Origin: Acinetobacter lwoffii
GTDB taxonomy: Bacteria; Pseudomonadota; Gammaproteobacteria; Pseudomonadales; Moraxellaceae
Length of the DNA: 64,000 nt
Assembly (NCBI RefSeq): GCF_024129355.1
Contig: NZ_JAMXXP010000002.1
Location: forward strand, 1-64,000
Reading direction: 5' to 3'
The translations under genes and the position numbers were made by a program. The notes below the pieces were generated by a model that saw nothing but the letters and a program-made list of their open reading frames with translations, was not told the DNA's origin and ran no database searches. This document shows, one piece after another, positions 1 to 6,605 of this stretch. Position 1 is the first letter of the stretch. Each line of letters begins with the position of its first letter.

Positions 1-78
1 GTTGTGGTGAATGGATAAATTACGCAGAATAACTTTCAACTTTTGCCAGTGTTGATCTGTCAGCATGGTACGAGGCAT
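1..78 (-). CDS. Transposase, IS5-like, N-terminal fragment (continues off the window)
   Basis: Twenty-six codons are visible, starting from the ATG at 78-76. The peptide begins MPRTMLTDQHWQKLK, a typical opening of IS5-family transposases (M.RTMLTDQHW..L). The catalytic DDE region would lie outside the window. Because the gene runs off the edge, intactness cannot be judged. The element faces away from the downstream CinA-like gene. Confidence 0.65.
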   Translation of the reverse strand, partial: MPRTMLTDQHWQKLKVILRNLSIHHN

Positions 79-156
79 AGCGAATAGTAAAATTGGGTTT
101 GGCGATTTGATTTTACTACTTCGCTATTTTTTTAAGCTAAAAGTGTCAACACACCC
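1..156 (-). mobile_element. End of an IS5-family-like insertion sequence, cut by the window edge
   Basis: The first 78 bases read on the minus strand as the N-terminus of a DDE transposase of the IS5 type. Beyond its start codon lies an AT-rich leader that finishes in a GGGTGTGTTGACA-like tip (minus strand), at about 156, which resembles IS5-group terminal inverted repeats. The other end is outside the window, so neither the inverted repeat pairing nor a target duplication can be confirmed. The boundary at 155-157 is therefore an estimate. Confidence 0.65.
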
Positions 157-273
157 TAATCTATGAAAAAAATTTTAACTTTCATAAAAATATAAATATA
201 CTTGGAGTTGATCGACAGAAAAAATCTGTCTAAATTGATCTAAAATCACTCCCACAAAGAAAATATAGAGACT

Positions 274-750
274 ATGATAAAAACCTGTTGCGGCTTACTC
301 GAAGAGAAAAACATAAAAATTGCCTTTATCGAAAGCGCAAGTTCTGGATATCTCAGTAGCCAGTTCTCCATTTGTAAAGGAGAAGGTGCCGAAATTCTGA
401 TTGGTGGTTTGATCTGTTACGATGTAAGTGTCAAGACTTCAGTATTGGGCATTTCCAAGAATCTGATCAATAGTCATACTGCGGAATCTATGCCGGTAAC
501 AGTTGCTCTGGCGGAAGCAGGTAAAAAAATGTTCCGTGATGCTGACTGGATTATCGCCTGTACAGGGTTACTTAAACCAGGTGGTAGCGCGACACCAGAG
601 AAACCGGAAGGAACATTTTTTGTGGCCATTAATGACGCCACGCAAATCCATCAGTTCCAGTATTATCTCAAAGGCTCGCCACTTGAACGCCTCAACAAAC
701 TGTCAGCTGTGGTTGCACATGACATGATCAATCTGTTGAATAACAGCTAA
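274..750 (+). CDS. CinA C-terminal-domain protein (nicotinamide-nucleotide amidohydrolase-like)
   Basis: A 158-residue protein that covers the stand-alone CinA C-terminal (PncC-like) domain. Family members hydrolyse nicotinamide mononucleotide to nicotinic acid mononucleotide in pyridine-nucleotide salvage. Visible family blocks are ESASSGYLSSQFS near residue 20, GGLICYDVSVKTSVLGI near 44-60 and ACTGLLKPGGSATPEKPEG near 95-113. The usual ES.TGG block is degenerate here (ESASSG), so activity is less certain than family membership. It sits about 120 bp from an IS end and is followed by a strong terminator at 808-843. Confidence 0.75.
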   Translation: MIKTCCGLLEEKNIKIAFIESASSGYLSSQFSICKGEGAEILIGGLICYDVSVKTSVLGISKNLINSHTAESMPVTVALAEAGKKMFRDADWIIACTGLLKPGGSATPEKPEGTFFVAINDATQIHQFQYYLKGSPLERLNKLSAVVAHDMINLLNNS

Positions 751-807
751 GCTTTCAAAGTTACTGTATAGCCTGAATAAGCTTCATTATTTCTACCGTA
801 TTTTAAG

Positions 808-843
808 ATAGATTGGCATGATCAAATGCCAATCTATTTTTTT
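808..843 (+). terminator. Rho-independent terminator after the CinA-like gene
   Basis: A perfect 12-bp stem (808-819 with 826-837, sequence ATAGATTGGCAT) encloses the loop GATCAA and is followed by seven T. It lies only 9 bases before the start codon of the next gene, with that gene's Shine-Dalgarno sequence immediately after the T-run. It may therefore also act within the leader of the next gene. Confidence 0.85.
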
Positions 844-852
844 GAGGGTGGA

Positions 853-1473
853 ATGACCATGAATATTAAAACTGCACTGCTTCTGCTCCCTCTGAGCTTG
901 CCCACTCTGGCTTTCGCTACCGTAGGCGGTCCACAAAATATTGAAGTTCTAGGCTATGAAGTCAAAGAACAGAAGCTTTATATCATGCGTCATTATCTTG
1001 ATGGTCGTGGACGCTTGCCTCAACTATATTATTATAATTTTAAATCCCAAAAATCAAATCAGCTGGTTCAGGTCAATTCCTTATATATCAATCCTAAAAC
1101 CAAGCGCATCGATTATGATCAAGACAGTCGCAAGTTTGATCAGGACATTGCCAAAATCAAAAAACGTTTAGTTCCATTAAATCCGGTTCAAAAATCAAAG
1201 CCACAGCTTAAGGTCTTAAAGACAAGAAAAGGTAGCGCACCTGCCTGGCATGACCCTCAGGAAAAAGTGCCAAAATGGACCTATCAATATCAAGTGAAAT
1301 CCGGCTTACAAAAAAGCCCGGTTCAGCAAGCCGTCAGTTATCAGCAAGGCTTAAAAATTAGCCAAGCCTATAAAGTTCCGCGACAGAATAAGACCCTAGT
1401 AATAGTAAAGTATCTGGGTATTCCTTTTGAAACAGGTTATAGCATTGAAGATCCAGCACTGTTAAGTCGATAA
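853..1473 (+). CDS. Secreted protein of unknown function
   Basis: The product is 206 residues and is not recognised. The first 20 or so residues, MTMNIKTALLLLPLSLP..., form a clear Sec signal peptide with probable cleavage after AFA, giving a periplasmic or exported mature protein. The mature part is basic and rich in Lys, Gln and Tyr, has no cysteine or transmembrane segment, and contains a YYYNFKSQ patch. The ATG at 853 is chosen because GAGGGTGG lies just upstream. An upstream in-frame ATG at 826 lies inside a terminator stem and would spoil the signal peptide. No partner gene is evident. Confidence 0.7.
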   Translation: MTMNIKTALLLLPLSLPTLAFATVGGPQNIEVLGYEVKEQKLYIMRHYLDGRGRLPQLYYYNFKSQKSNQLVQVNSLYINPKTKRIDYDQDSRKFDQDIAKIKKRLVPLNPVQKSKPQLKVLKTRKGSAPAWHDPQEKVPKWTYQYQVKSGLQKSPVQQAVSYQQGLKISQAYKVPRQNKTLVIVKYLGIPFETGYSIEDPALLSR

Positions 1474-1484
1474 CTAAACCGATA

Positions 1485-1518
1485 AAAAAATAAGGTCTCA
1501 ATTGAGACCTTATTTTTT
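1485..1518. terminator. Bidirectional terminator between the secreted protein gene and prpC
   Basis: A perfect 34-bp palindrome built on TAAGGTCTCAATTGAGACC, with A-tract and T-tract flanks. It can serve the two convergent genes on either side. Confidence 0.9.
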
Positions 1519-1538
1519 ATTTTTACTACAGAAACAGA

Positions 1539-2678
1539 TTAAGCTGCGGTAGAACGTTCAGCGATTGGCACTACTTTACGCAGTTCAGGACCGGTATAGT
1601 CCGCGCTTGGACGGATAATACGGTTGTCAGCACGCTGTTCCATCACATGCGCTGCCCAGCCTGTCACACGTGACATAACAAAGATCGGGGTAAACAACTT
1701 GGTTGGAATGCCCATAAAGTGATAAGCAGACGCATGGAAGAAATCGGCATTACAGAATAATTTCTTCTCACGCCACATGACTTCTTCGCAGCGCACTGAC
1801 ACTGGATAAAGTACGGTATCACCGACATCTTTGGCTAAACGCTCCGACCAGACTTTAATAATGCCATTACGCGGATCATTGTCCTTATAGATCGCATGAC
1901 CGAAGCCCATGATTTTTTCTTTACGTTCCAGCATGCCCAGCATTTCACGTTCAGCTTCTTCAGGCGACTTCCAGTTTTCGATCATGTCCATCGCAGCTTC
2001 GTTGGCACCGCCATGTAGAGGGCCACGCAAGGAACCGATTGCACCGGTAATACAGGAATGCATATCGGACAGCGTTGATGCACACACACGAGCGGTAAAA
2101 GTCGAAGCATTGAATTCATGCTCTGCATACAGAATCAAGGAAACATTCATTACTTGTTCATGTAGCTCATTTGGTTTTTCACCATGCAGAAGATGCAGGA
2201 ACTGTGCACCAATCGAATCATCGTCAGTATTTTCTTCAATACGTACGCCGTCATGACTATAACGATACCAGTAACAAATGATTGCCGGCAAAGTTGCCAA
2301 AATGCGGTCTGCGATATCCTGTTGCTGCTCAAAAGATTGCTCAGTTTCAAGATTGCCCAGCATGGAAACGCCAGTACGCATCACATCCATTGGATGTGAG
2401 TCGGCAGGAATACGCTCAAGGACTTCTTTTAATGCCTGAGGTAAAGTGCGTAAGGATTTCAGTTTGGCTTTGTAGGCTGCCAATTGCTCTGCTGTCGGCA
2501 ATTCTCCGAAGAAAATCAGGTAAGCGACTTCTTCAAACTGGCAATGTTCAGCCAGATCCTGTACGTCATAACCGCGATAGGTCAGGCCTGCGCCACTTTT
2601 GCCTACTGTTGAAAGTGAGGTTTTACCTGCCACTTGTCCGCGCAATCCTGCGCCAGTGAGTACTTTTCCTTCAGCCAT
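1539..2678 (-). CDS. prpC: 2-methylcitrate synthase
   Basis: Condenses propionyl-CoA with oxaloacetate to 2-methylcitrate in the cytoplasmic methylcitrate cycle. It has 379 residues, close to the usual 375-390 for PrpC, with citrate-synthase catalytic residues visible as His222 (LHGGANE), His261 (GFGHAIYK) and Asp312 (ADFFHAS). The short N-terminus and pairing with prpB favour methylcitrate synthase over citrate synthase. The ATG follows AGGAG, which overlaps the end of prpB, so the two are co-translated from one mRNA. No aconitase-like acnD, prpF or prpD follows; the next gene is convergent. Confidence 0.93.
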   Translation of the reverse strand: MAEGKVLTGAGLRGQVAGKTSLSTVGKSGAGLTYRGYDVQDLAEHCQFEEVAYLIFFGELPTAEQLAAYKAKLKSLRTLPQALKEVLERIPADSHPMDVMRTGVSMLGNLETEQSFEQQQDIADRILATLPAIICYWYRYSHDGVRIEENTDDDSIGAQFLHLLHGEKPNELHEQVMNVSLILYAEHEFNASTFTARVCASTLSDMHSCITGAIGSLRGPLHGGANEAAMDMIENWKSPEEAEREMLGMLERKEKIMGFGHAIYKDNDPRNGIIKVWSERLAKDVGDTVLYPVSVRCEEVMWREKKLFCNADFFHASAYHFMGIPTKLFTPIFVMSRVTGWAAHVMEQRADNRIIRPSADYTGPELRKVVPIAERSTAA

Positions 2679-2682
2679 TTTT

Positions 2683-3567
2683 TTAATTCTCCTGTTTAAA
2701 CAGTTTATCTAATGTGTCTTCGAAGCTGTGATAATCTAAAAATTCGTAGAGTTCTTTTCGTTGTTGCATAATATCCAGCACATTTACCTGAGTACCATGT
2801 TCGCGTACTGAACGCATCACTTCAAGTGCGGCTTTTTGCATTGCACGTGTCGCTGATAACGGATACAGCACCATGCCAATGCCCTGCTCCGCCAGTTCAT
2901 CAACCGTATAATACGGTGTATCACCAAATTCGGTAATATTTGCCAAGACTGGCACACCGACCGCATCACACACTGTACGGTACATGGTGATATCGGTCAT
3001 CGCCTCAGCAAAGATCGCATCTGCACCCGCTTCAACACAGGCAGAAGCACGATCAATCACGGCTTGCAAGCCTTCTTTTTGTAGCGCATCGGTACGCGCC
3101 ATCACCACGAAGTTTGAATCGGTTTTCGCATCTACAGCCGCTTTGATACGATCGACCATTTCCTGCTGCGATACGATTTCTTTATTTGGACGATGACCAC
3201 AACGCTTCTGTGCCACCTGATCTTCAATATGAACCGCAGCGGCTCCTGCTGCAATCATCTGCTTAATCGTGCGGGCAATATTTAATGCACCGCCCCAACC
3301 GGTATCAATATCAACCAGTAAAGGTGTATCCACACGCTCAGTGATCCGGCGTACATCTTCAAGAACATTATCCAGGCTGGTCATGCCCAGATCAGGCAAA
3401 CCATAAGAATAATTCGCGACACCCGCACCTGATAAATAAATGGCTTTATAACCGACCTGTTTGGCCATCATGGCAGCATAGGCATTTACTGTGCCCATAA
3501 TTTGCAATGGTTTCTCGACTTCAAGCGCTTGTCTAAATCTTAAACCTGCAGACATTTGTTCTGTCAT
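2683..3567 (-). CDS. prpB: 2-methylisocitrate lyase
   Basis: Cleaves 2-methylisocitrate to pyruvate and succinate, the last step of the methylcitrate cycle. It has 294 residues, typical for PrpB. The isocitrate-lyase-superfamily active-site loop [10 protein letters not shown] is at 121-130 and the metal-binding [11 protein letters not shown] at 83-93. It is first in the prpB-prpC pair, with 4 bases between the genes. The 231-bp upstream gap is shared with a divergent TetR-type regulator and contains palindromes that could be operators. GGAAG touches the first ATG, so the second ATG at 3555 (MSAGLRF) is a possible alternative start. Confidence 0.93.
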   Translation of the reverse strand: MTEQMSAGLRFRQALEVEKPLQIMGTVNAYAAMMAKQVGYKAIYLSGAGVANYSYGLPDLGMTSLDNVLEDVRRITERVDTPLLVDIDTGWGGALNIARTIKQMIAAGAAAVHIEDQVAQKRCGHRPNKEIVSQQEMVDRIKAAVDAKTDSNFVVMARTDALQKEGLQAVIDRASACVEAGADAIFAEAMTDITMYRTVCDAVGVPVLANITEFGDTPYYTVDELAEQGIGMVLYPLSATRAMQKAALEVMRSVREHGTQVNVLDIMQQRKELYEFLDYHSFEDTLDKLFKQEN

Positions 3568-3606
3568 CTTCCTTTTCCACAGTCTTGGCTATAATTATTG
3601 AAATTC

Positions 3607-3616
3607 GAGTATACTC
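3607..3616. promoter_or_regulatory. Palindrome GAGTATACTC upstream of prpB, candidate operator
   Basis: A perfect 10-bp palindrome about 40 bp upstream of prpB. A half-site-like CAAATACTC recurs near 3650. Position and symmetry suit a repressor site, but the binding protein is unknown. Confidence 0.35.
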
Positions 3617-3733
3617 ATTTGGCTTGCTCATTCCATAACCTGATAAAACAAATACTCTAAAACTTTAGTCAAATTTTTAAGTTTTGCTTTACCTAATCCA
3701 GCAAATACTGCACTTATCCGGCGCAATTATGAA

Positions 3734-3757
3734 ATATGTGCATATATTTGCTATGAT
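3734..3757 (+). promoter_or_regulatory. Candidate extended -10 promoter and operator for the TetR gene
   Basis: TGC-TATGAT at 3749-3757 is an extended -10 element. Just upstream is the inverted repeat ATATG-TG-CATAT (3734-3745), where an autorepressing TetR protein would block RNA polymerase. The gene itself has no recognisable Shine-Dalgarno sequence before the ATG at 3799. Confidence 0.4.
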
Positions 3758-3798
3758 GGCGTTTCAATCTCTATTGACATGTTGATGTACTATCTCCT

Positions 3799-4446
3799 AT
3801 GCAAGACCTCGCCCTAGAACCGCTCGCCAAAGATCTGCCACAGACCAAACGTGGTCATGAGCGTTGTATTGCGCTGCTGATCAGCGCAACCGAGCTATTT
3901 CTGGAACGGGGTTATGACGCTGTCTCTCTGGATGATATCGTCCAGCATGCCGGTGGCTCCAAAGCCTCTATTTATAAGTACTTTGGCAATAAAGAAGGCT
4001 TGTTTAAAGCCATTTGCGATTATCGCCGTATCAAGTTTTTTGAAGATATCAGTATTCCGATCGAACTGATGGCACTGGATTTTCGTAGTTATTTAGTACA
4101 CACGTTGCTTAATTTTTATCACCAGATCATGCAACCTGAAAATTCGGCCTTTATGCGTCTGGTACTGGAACAGAGTCAGCGCAATCCAGAACTTGCTCAG
4201 CATATTCATGAGCGAGGCCCGGTGCATGTGCAAAGTGCCATTGCCACGGCCTTAGAACAGGCAGATGCGCAAGGTTTATTACATTGCGAGAATCCGCAAT
4301 ATTCGGCGCAGCTGTATTTTGGTATTTTGCGCAATCTGGAATGGCGTATTCTGATGGGAATTCCGGTACAGGAAGATGATCAGGAAATCGACAAATACAT
4401 CAGTTATTGTGTGGATCGCTTTTTAGACGGTCATCAAAAAGTCTAG
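3799..4446 (+). CDS. TetR/AcrR-family transcriptional regulator
   Basis: A 215-residue TetR-type repressor. Residues about 22-75 form the DNA-binding helix-turn-helix, with the block SLDDIVQHAGGSKASIYKYF and then NKEGLFKAI, both characteristic of the family. The C-terminal ligand/dimer domain (about 85-205) resembles the group found with AcrR-like regulators, but its ligand cannot be read. It is divergent from prpBC, so it may regulate itself and possibly prpBC; in other acinetobacters the prp genes are usually paired with a GntR-type regulator. No Shine-Dalgarno sequence is visible. Confidence 0.88.
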   Translation: MQDLALEPLAKDLPQTKRGHERCIALLISATELFLERGYDAVSLDDIVQHAGGSKASIYKYFGNKEGLFKAICDYRRIKFFEDISIPIELMALDFRSYLVHTLLNFYHQIMQPENSAFMRLVLEQSQRNPELAQHIHERGPVHVQSAIATALEQADAQGLLHCENPQYSAQLYFGILRNLEWRILMGIPVQEDDQEIDKYISYCVDRFLDGHQKV

Positions 4447-4559
4447 TTTTTTTGCATTTTTCATTGCTTATAGTATATTAGCCGATTCCGTATTTTTTCT
4501 TAAACTAACCAACAACTGATTGTTGATCGAGTTTTTCGGCAATTATTGTGGAGTAACGA

Positions 4560-5480
4560 ATGGCTCTCCGTCACTTTCTCACCTTACGCGATTTATCAAC
4601 TTTAGAACTTAACCAGATTTTGCAACGCGCAATTGAGCTTAAGCGCAAACAGCATAACAATGAAGTGTTCCAACCATTTGTTGGTAAAGTGATGGGCATG
4701 ATTTTTGAAAAATCGAGTACCCGTACGCGTGTTTCGTTTGAAGCTGGCATGAGCCAATTTGGTGGCAGCGCAATTTTCCTGTCTTCACGCGATACCCAGT
4801 TAGGTCGTGGTGAACCGATTGAAGATTCTGCACGTGTGATTTCAAGCATGCTGGATATCGTAATGATCCGTACTTTCGGTCATGATATCGTGGAGCGTTT
4901 TGCATCTTATTCAAAAGTTCCAGTGATTAATGCTTTAACAGATGATCACCACCCTTGCCAGTTACTTGCTGACATGCAGACCTATGTAGAGCAACGTGGC
5001 TCAATCGAAGGGAAAACTGTTGCCTGGATTGGTGATGGCAACAATATGTGTAACTCTTATATTGAAGCTGCGCATATGTGGGGCTTTAATCTGAAAATTG
5101 CAGCGCCAAAAGGCTATGAGCCACAAGAAAAATTCCTGTCTGAATTTGCCCATTGTGTGGAACTGGTTCCTTCTGCTGAAGATGCAGCGGTGAATGCTGA
5201 TCTGATCGTGACTGACGTTTGGGCAAGCATGGGCCAGGAAGAAGAACAGAAGATCCGTGAAAAAGCCTTTGCAGATTATCAGGTGAATGAACGTCTGATG
5301 GATCTTGCACATCCGGATTGCTTGTTTATGCACTGCTTGCCTGCGCATCGTGGCGAAGAGATTTCAGAAAATCTGCTTGACCATAAAAATGCTGTGGTTT
5401 GGGATGAAGCGGAAAATCGCTTACACGCGCAAAAAGCCTTAGTTGAATTCCTGATTAATGAAAATCTGAAAAAAGACTAA
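4560..5480 (+). CDS. argF: Ornithine carbamoyltransferase
   Basis: Transfers the carbamoyl group to ornithine to give citrulline in arginine biosynthesis. It has 306 residues, typical length. The carbamoyl-phosphate loop SSTRTR is at 52-57, HPCQ at 131-134 and the ornithine-side HCLPAHR at 258-264. Its start codon follows GTGGAG. It is a single gene closed by the terminator at 5506-5531. The anabolic enzyme (ArgF) is preferred over the catabolic ArcB because no arcA or arcC is present. argC is about 5 kb away on the other strand, so arginine genes are dispersed as is usual in this genus. Confidence 0.95.
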   Translation: MALRHFLTLRDLSTLELNQILQRAIELKRKQHNNEVFQPFVGKVMGMIFEKSSTRTRVSFEAGMSQFGGSAIFLSSRDTQLGRGEPIEDSARVISSMLDIVMIRTFGHDIVERFASYSKVPVINALTDDHHPCQLLADMQTYVEQRGSIEGKTVAWIGDGNNMCNSYIEAAHMWGFNLKIAAPKGYEPQEKFLSEFAHCVELVPSAEDAAVNADLIVTDVWASMGQEEEQKIREKAFADYQVNERLMDLAHPDCLFMHCLPAHRGEEISENLLDHKNAVVWDEAENRLHAQKALVEFLINENLKKD

Positions 5481-5505
5481 TTTTTAAGATGAATCTTCAC
5501 AAATT

Positions 5506-5531
5506 AAGCACCAATCTCTGGTGCTTTTTTT
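5506..5531 (+). terminator. Terminator of argF
   Basis: Eight-bp stem AAGCACCA / TGGTGCTT with loop ATCTC, followed by a run of T. Confidence 0.9.
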
Positions 5532-5582
5532 GTCTCAGCTCTTATAATCATTGTTGAAATGGAATAAAAGTGATTTTATACA

Positions 5583-6056
5583 ATGCAAAAAAAATATTGG
5601 GCTTTGGCACTCTTGACTGGTTTTAGCAGTGCTGCCTTAGCGGTGCATGCTTCTGAATTTGACCAATATCTTCAAGAAAAAAATATTATTGACAGCAAAT
5701 TTAAAATTCAGAAAAAAGCTGAACTGAATGAATTACTCGCAGTGCTCAGTGCAGAAGATTCCAGAACTTTACCGTTGCAGATTGATCAAAATACGATTAT
5801 TGAACAATTACAGTTAAGTGCCAATAAAACCACACTGAAAGGCATGATCATCACGCCCGATTTTAGCCAGTTTGAAAAAGACCTGGGGCGCAAAGAAGTG
5901 ATGAAAGTCATTCGCAATAATCTGCTCAATAATTGTGAAATTTTCTTTGAACATCGCTATCAGATTGAGAACCCATACAAGGTTGAACTCAGCCTGAACT
6001 CGCAGACACAAACCTATAAAACTGATATTTCTCAGAAAGATTGTAAATTAAAATAA
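5583..6056 (+). CDS. Small secreted protein of unknown function
   Basis: A 157-residue protein with a signal peptide at 1-23 (hydrophobic ALALLTGFSSAALAV, probable cleavage after VHA). The mature part is Lys/Glu/Asn-rich with two cysteines, Cys118 and Cys154, that could form a disulfide in the periplasm. The family is not recognised. The later segment (a Cys, then aromatic and basic stretches, then a Cys near the C-terminus) resembles in layout the unknown at 14647-15114, though sequence identity is low by eye. It follows the argF terminator and appears to be transcribed alone. Confidence 0.65.
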   Translation: MQKKYWALALLTGFSSAALAVHASEFDQYLQEKNIIDSKFKIQKKAELNELLAVLSAEDSRTLPLQIDQNTIIEQLQLSANKTTLKGMIITPDFSQFEKDLGRKEVMKVIRNNLLNNCEIFFEHRYQIENPYKVELSLNSQTQTYKTDISQKDCKLK

Positions 6057-6108
6057 TCTAACTAAATAAGACATCAAGTTTGATTTGAAATTAAAAAATC
6101 CAAAAACA

Positions 6109-6136
6109 AAAAAAGGTAGCTGTGGCTGCCTTTTTT
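6109..6136. terminator. Bidirectional terminator between convergent genes
   Basis: Stem AAAAAAGGTAGC / GCTGCCTTTTTT (one G-U pair) with loop TGTG. It lies between the secreted protein gene and the ynfA-like gene, which face each other. Confidence 0.88.
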
Positions 6137-6160
6137 AATAAGGTTTACTGTTATATCTTG

Positions 6161-6514
6161 CTAACGCACCAAGCCTTGCGGCTGCAAAATAATAATCAAC
6201 GCGCCCAGTATTACCACCATGCCACCAAGTAGATCCCAACGCGATAGAGTCACTTGATCAACGAAGCGCAACCACATCAGTGCTGAAAAAATATAGATAC
6301 CGCCATAAGCGGCATAGATCCGTCCTGAAGCAGCTGGATGCAAGGTTAACAGCCAGACAAAAGCCGCCAAAGCCAGAGCTGTCGGAATCCATAACCAGTG
6401 GCTTCTCCCCTGATTTAAAATCAGATAGGGAAAATAACAACCTAAAATTTCCATCAATGCCGTGACTAAAAACAGTAAAAATGTCGTGAACAGCTTGGTA
6501 ACTTGAATATCCAT
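6161..6514 (-). CDS. YnfA/UPF0060-family membrane protein
   Basis: A 117-residue inner-membrane protein with four hydrophobic segments at about 7-28, 36-57, 65-85 and 93-112. The family blocks [13 protein letters not shown] near the start and [19 protein letters not shown] in the middle are clearly UPF0060/YnfA. Some family members are reported to act as small-multidrug-resistance-like transporters, but the substrate here cannot be inferred. It is a single gene, convergent with its neighbour and upstream of the clpA terminator. Confidence 0.88.
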   Translation of the reverse strand: MDIQVTKLFTTFLLFLVTALMEILGCYFPYLILNQGRSHWLWIPTALALAAFVWLLTLHPAASGRIYAAYGGIYIFSALMWLRFVDQVTLSRWDLLGGMVVILGALIIILQPQGLVR

Positions 6515-6563
6515 AATTTATCTTTTAAATGATATGAATTTGATAATTTAAAATATGAGTGCA

Positions 6564-6590
6564 TAAAAAAACCCGTGCAGGCACGGGTTT
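6564..6590 (-). terminator. Terminator of clpA
   Basis: Ten-bp stem AAACCCGTGC / GCACGGGTTT. Read on the minus strand it is followed by a T-run (A-run at 6564-6571 on plus). Confidence 0.9.
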
Positions 6591-6605
6591 AATCTTTTTC
6601 GTTCA

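Noticed and set aside
826..852. Earlier start codon for the secreted protein at 826
   Set aside because: It lies in the arm of the 808-843 terminator and adds nine residues in front of a good signal peptide. The ribosome-binding site supports 853.
1909..2659. Plus-strand open frames opposite prpC
   Set aside because: They are antisense to a confident enzyme gene, lack ribosome-binding sites and have no recognisable protein content.
3774..3779. TTGACA as the -35 of the TetR gene promoter
   Set aside because: It is only 20 bp before the ATG, which would put the -10 inside the gene.
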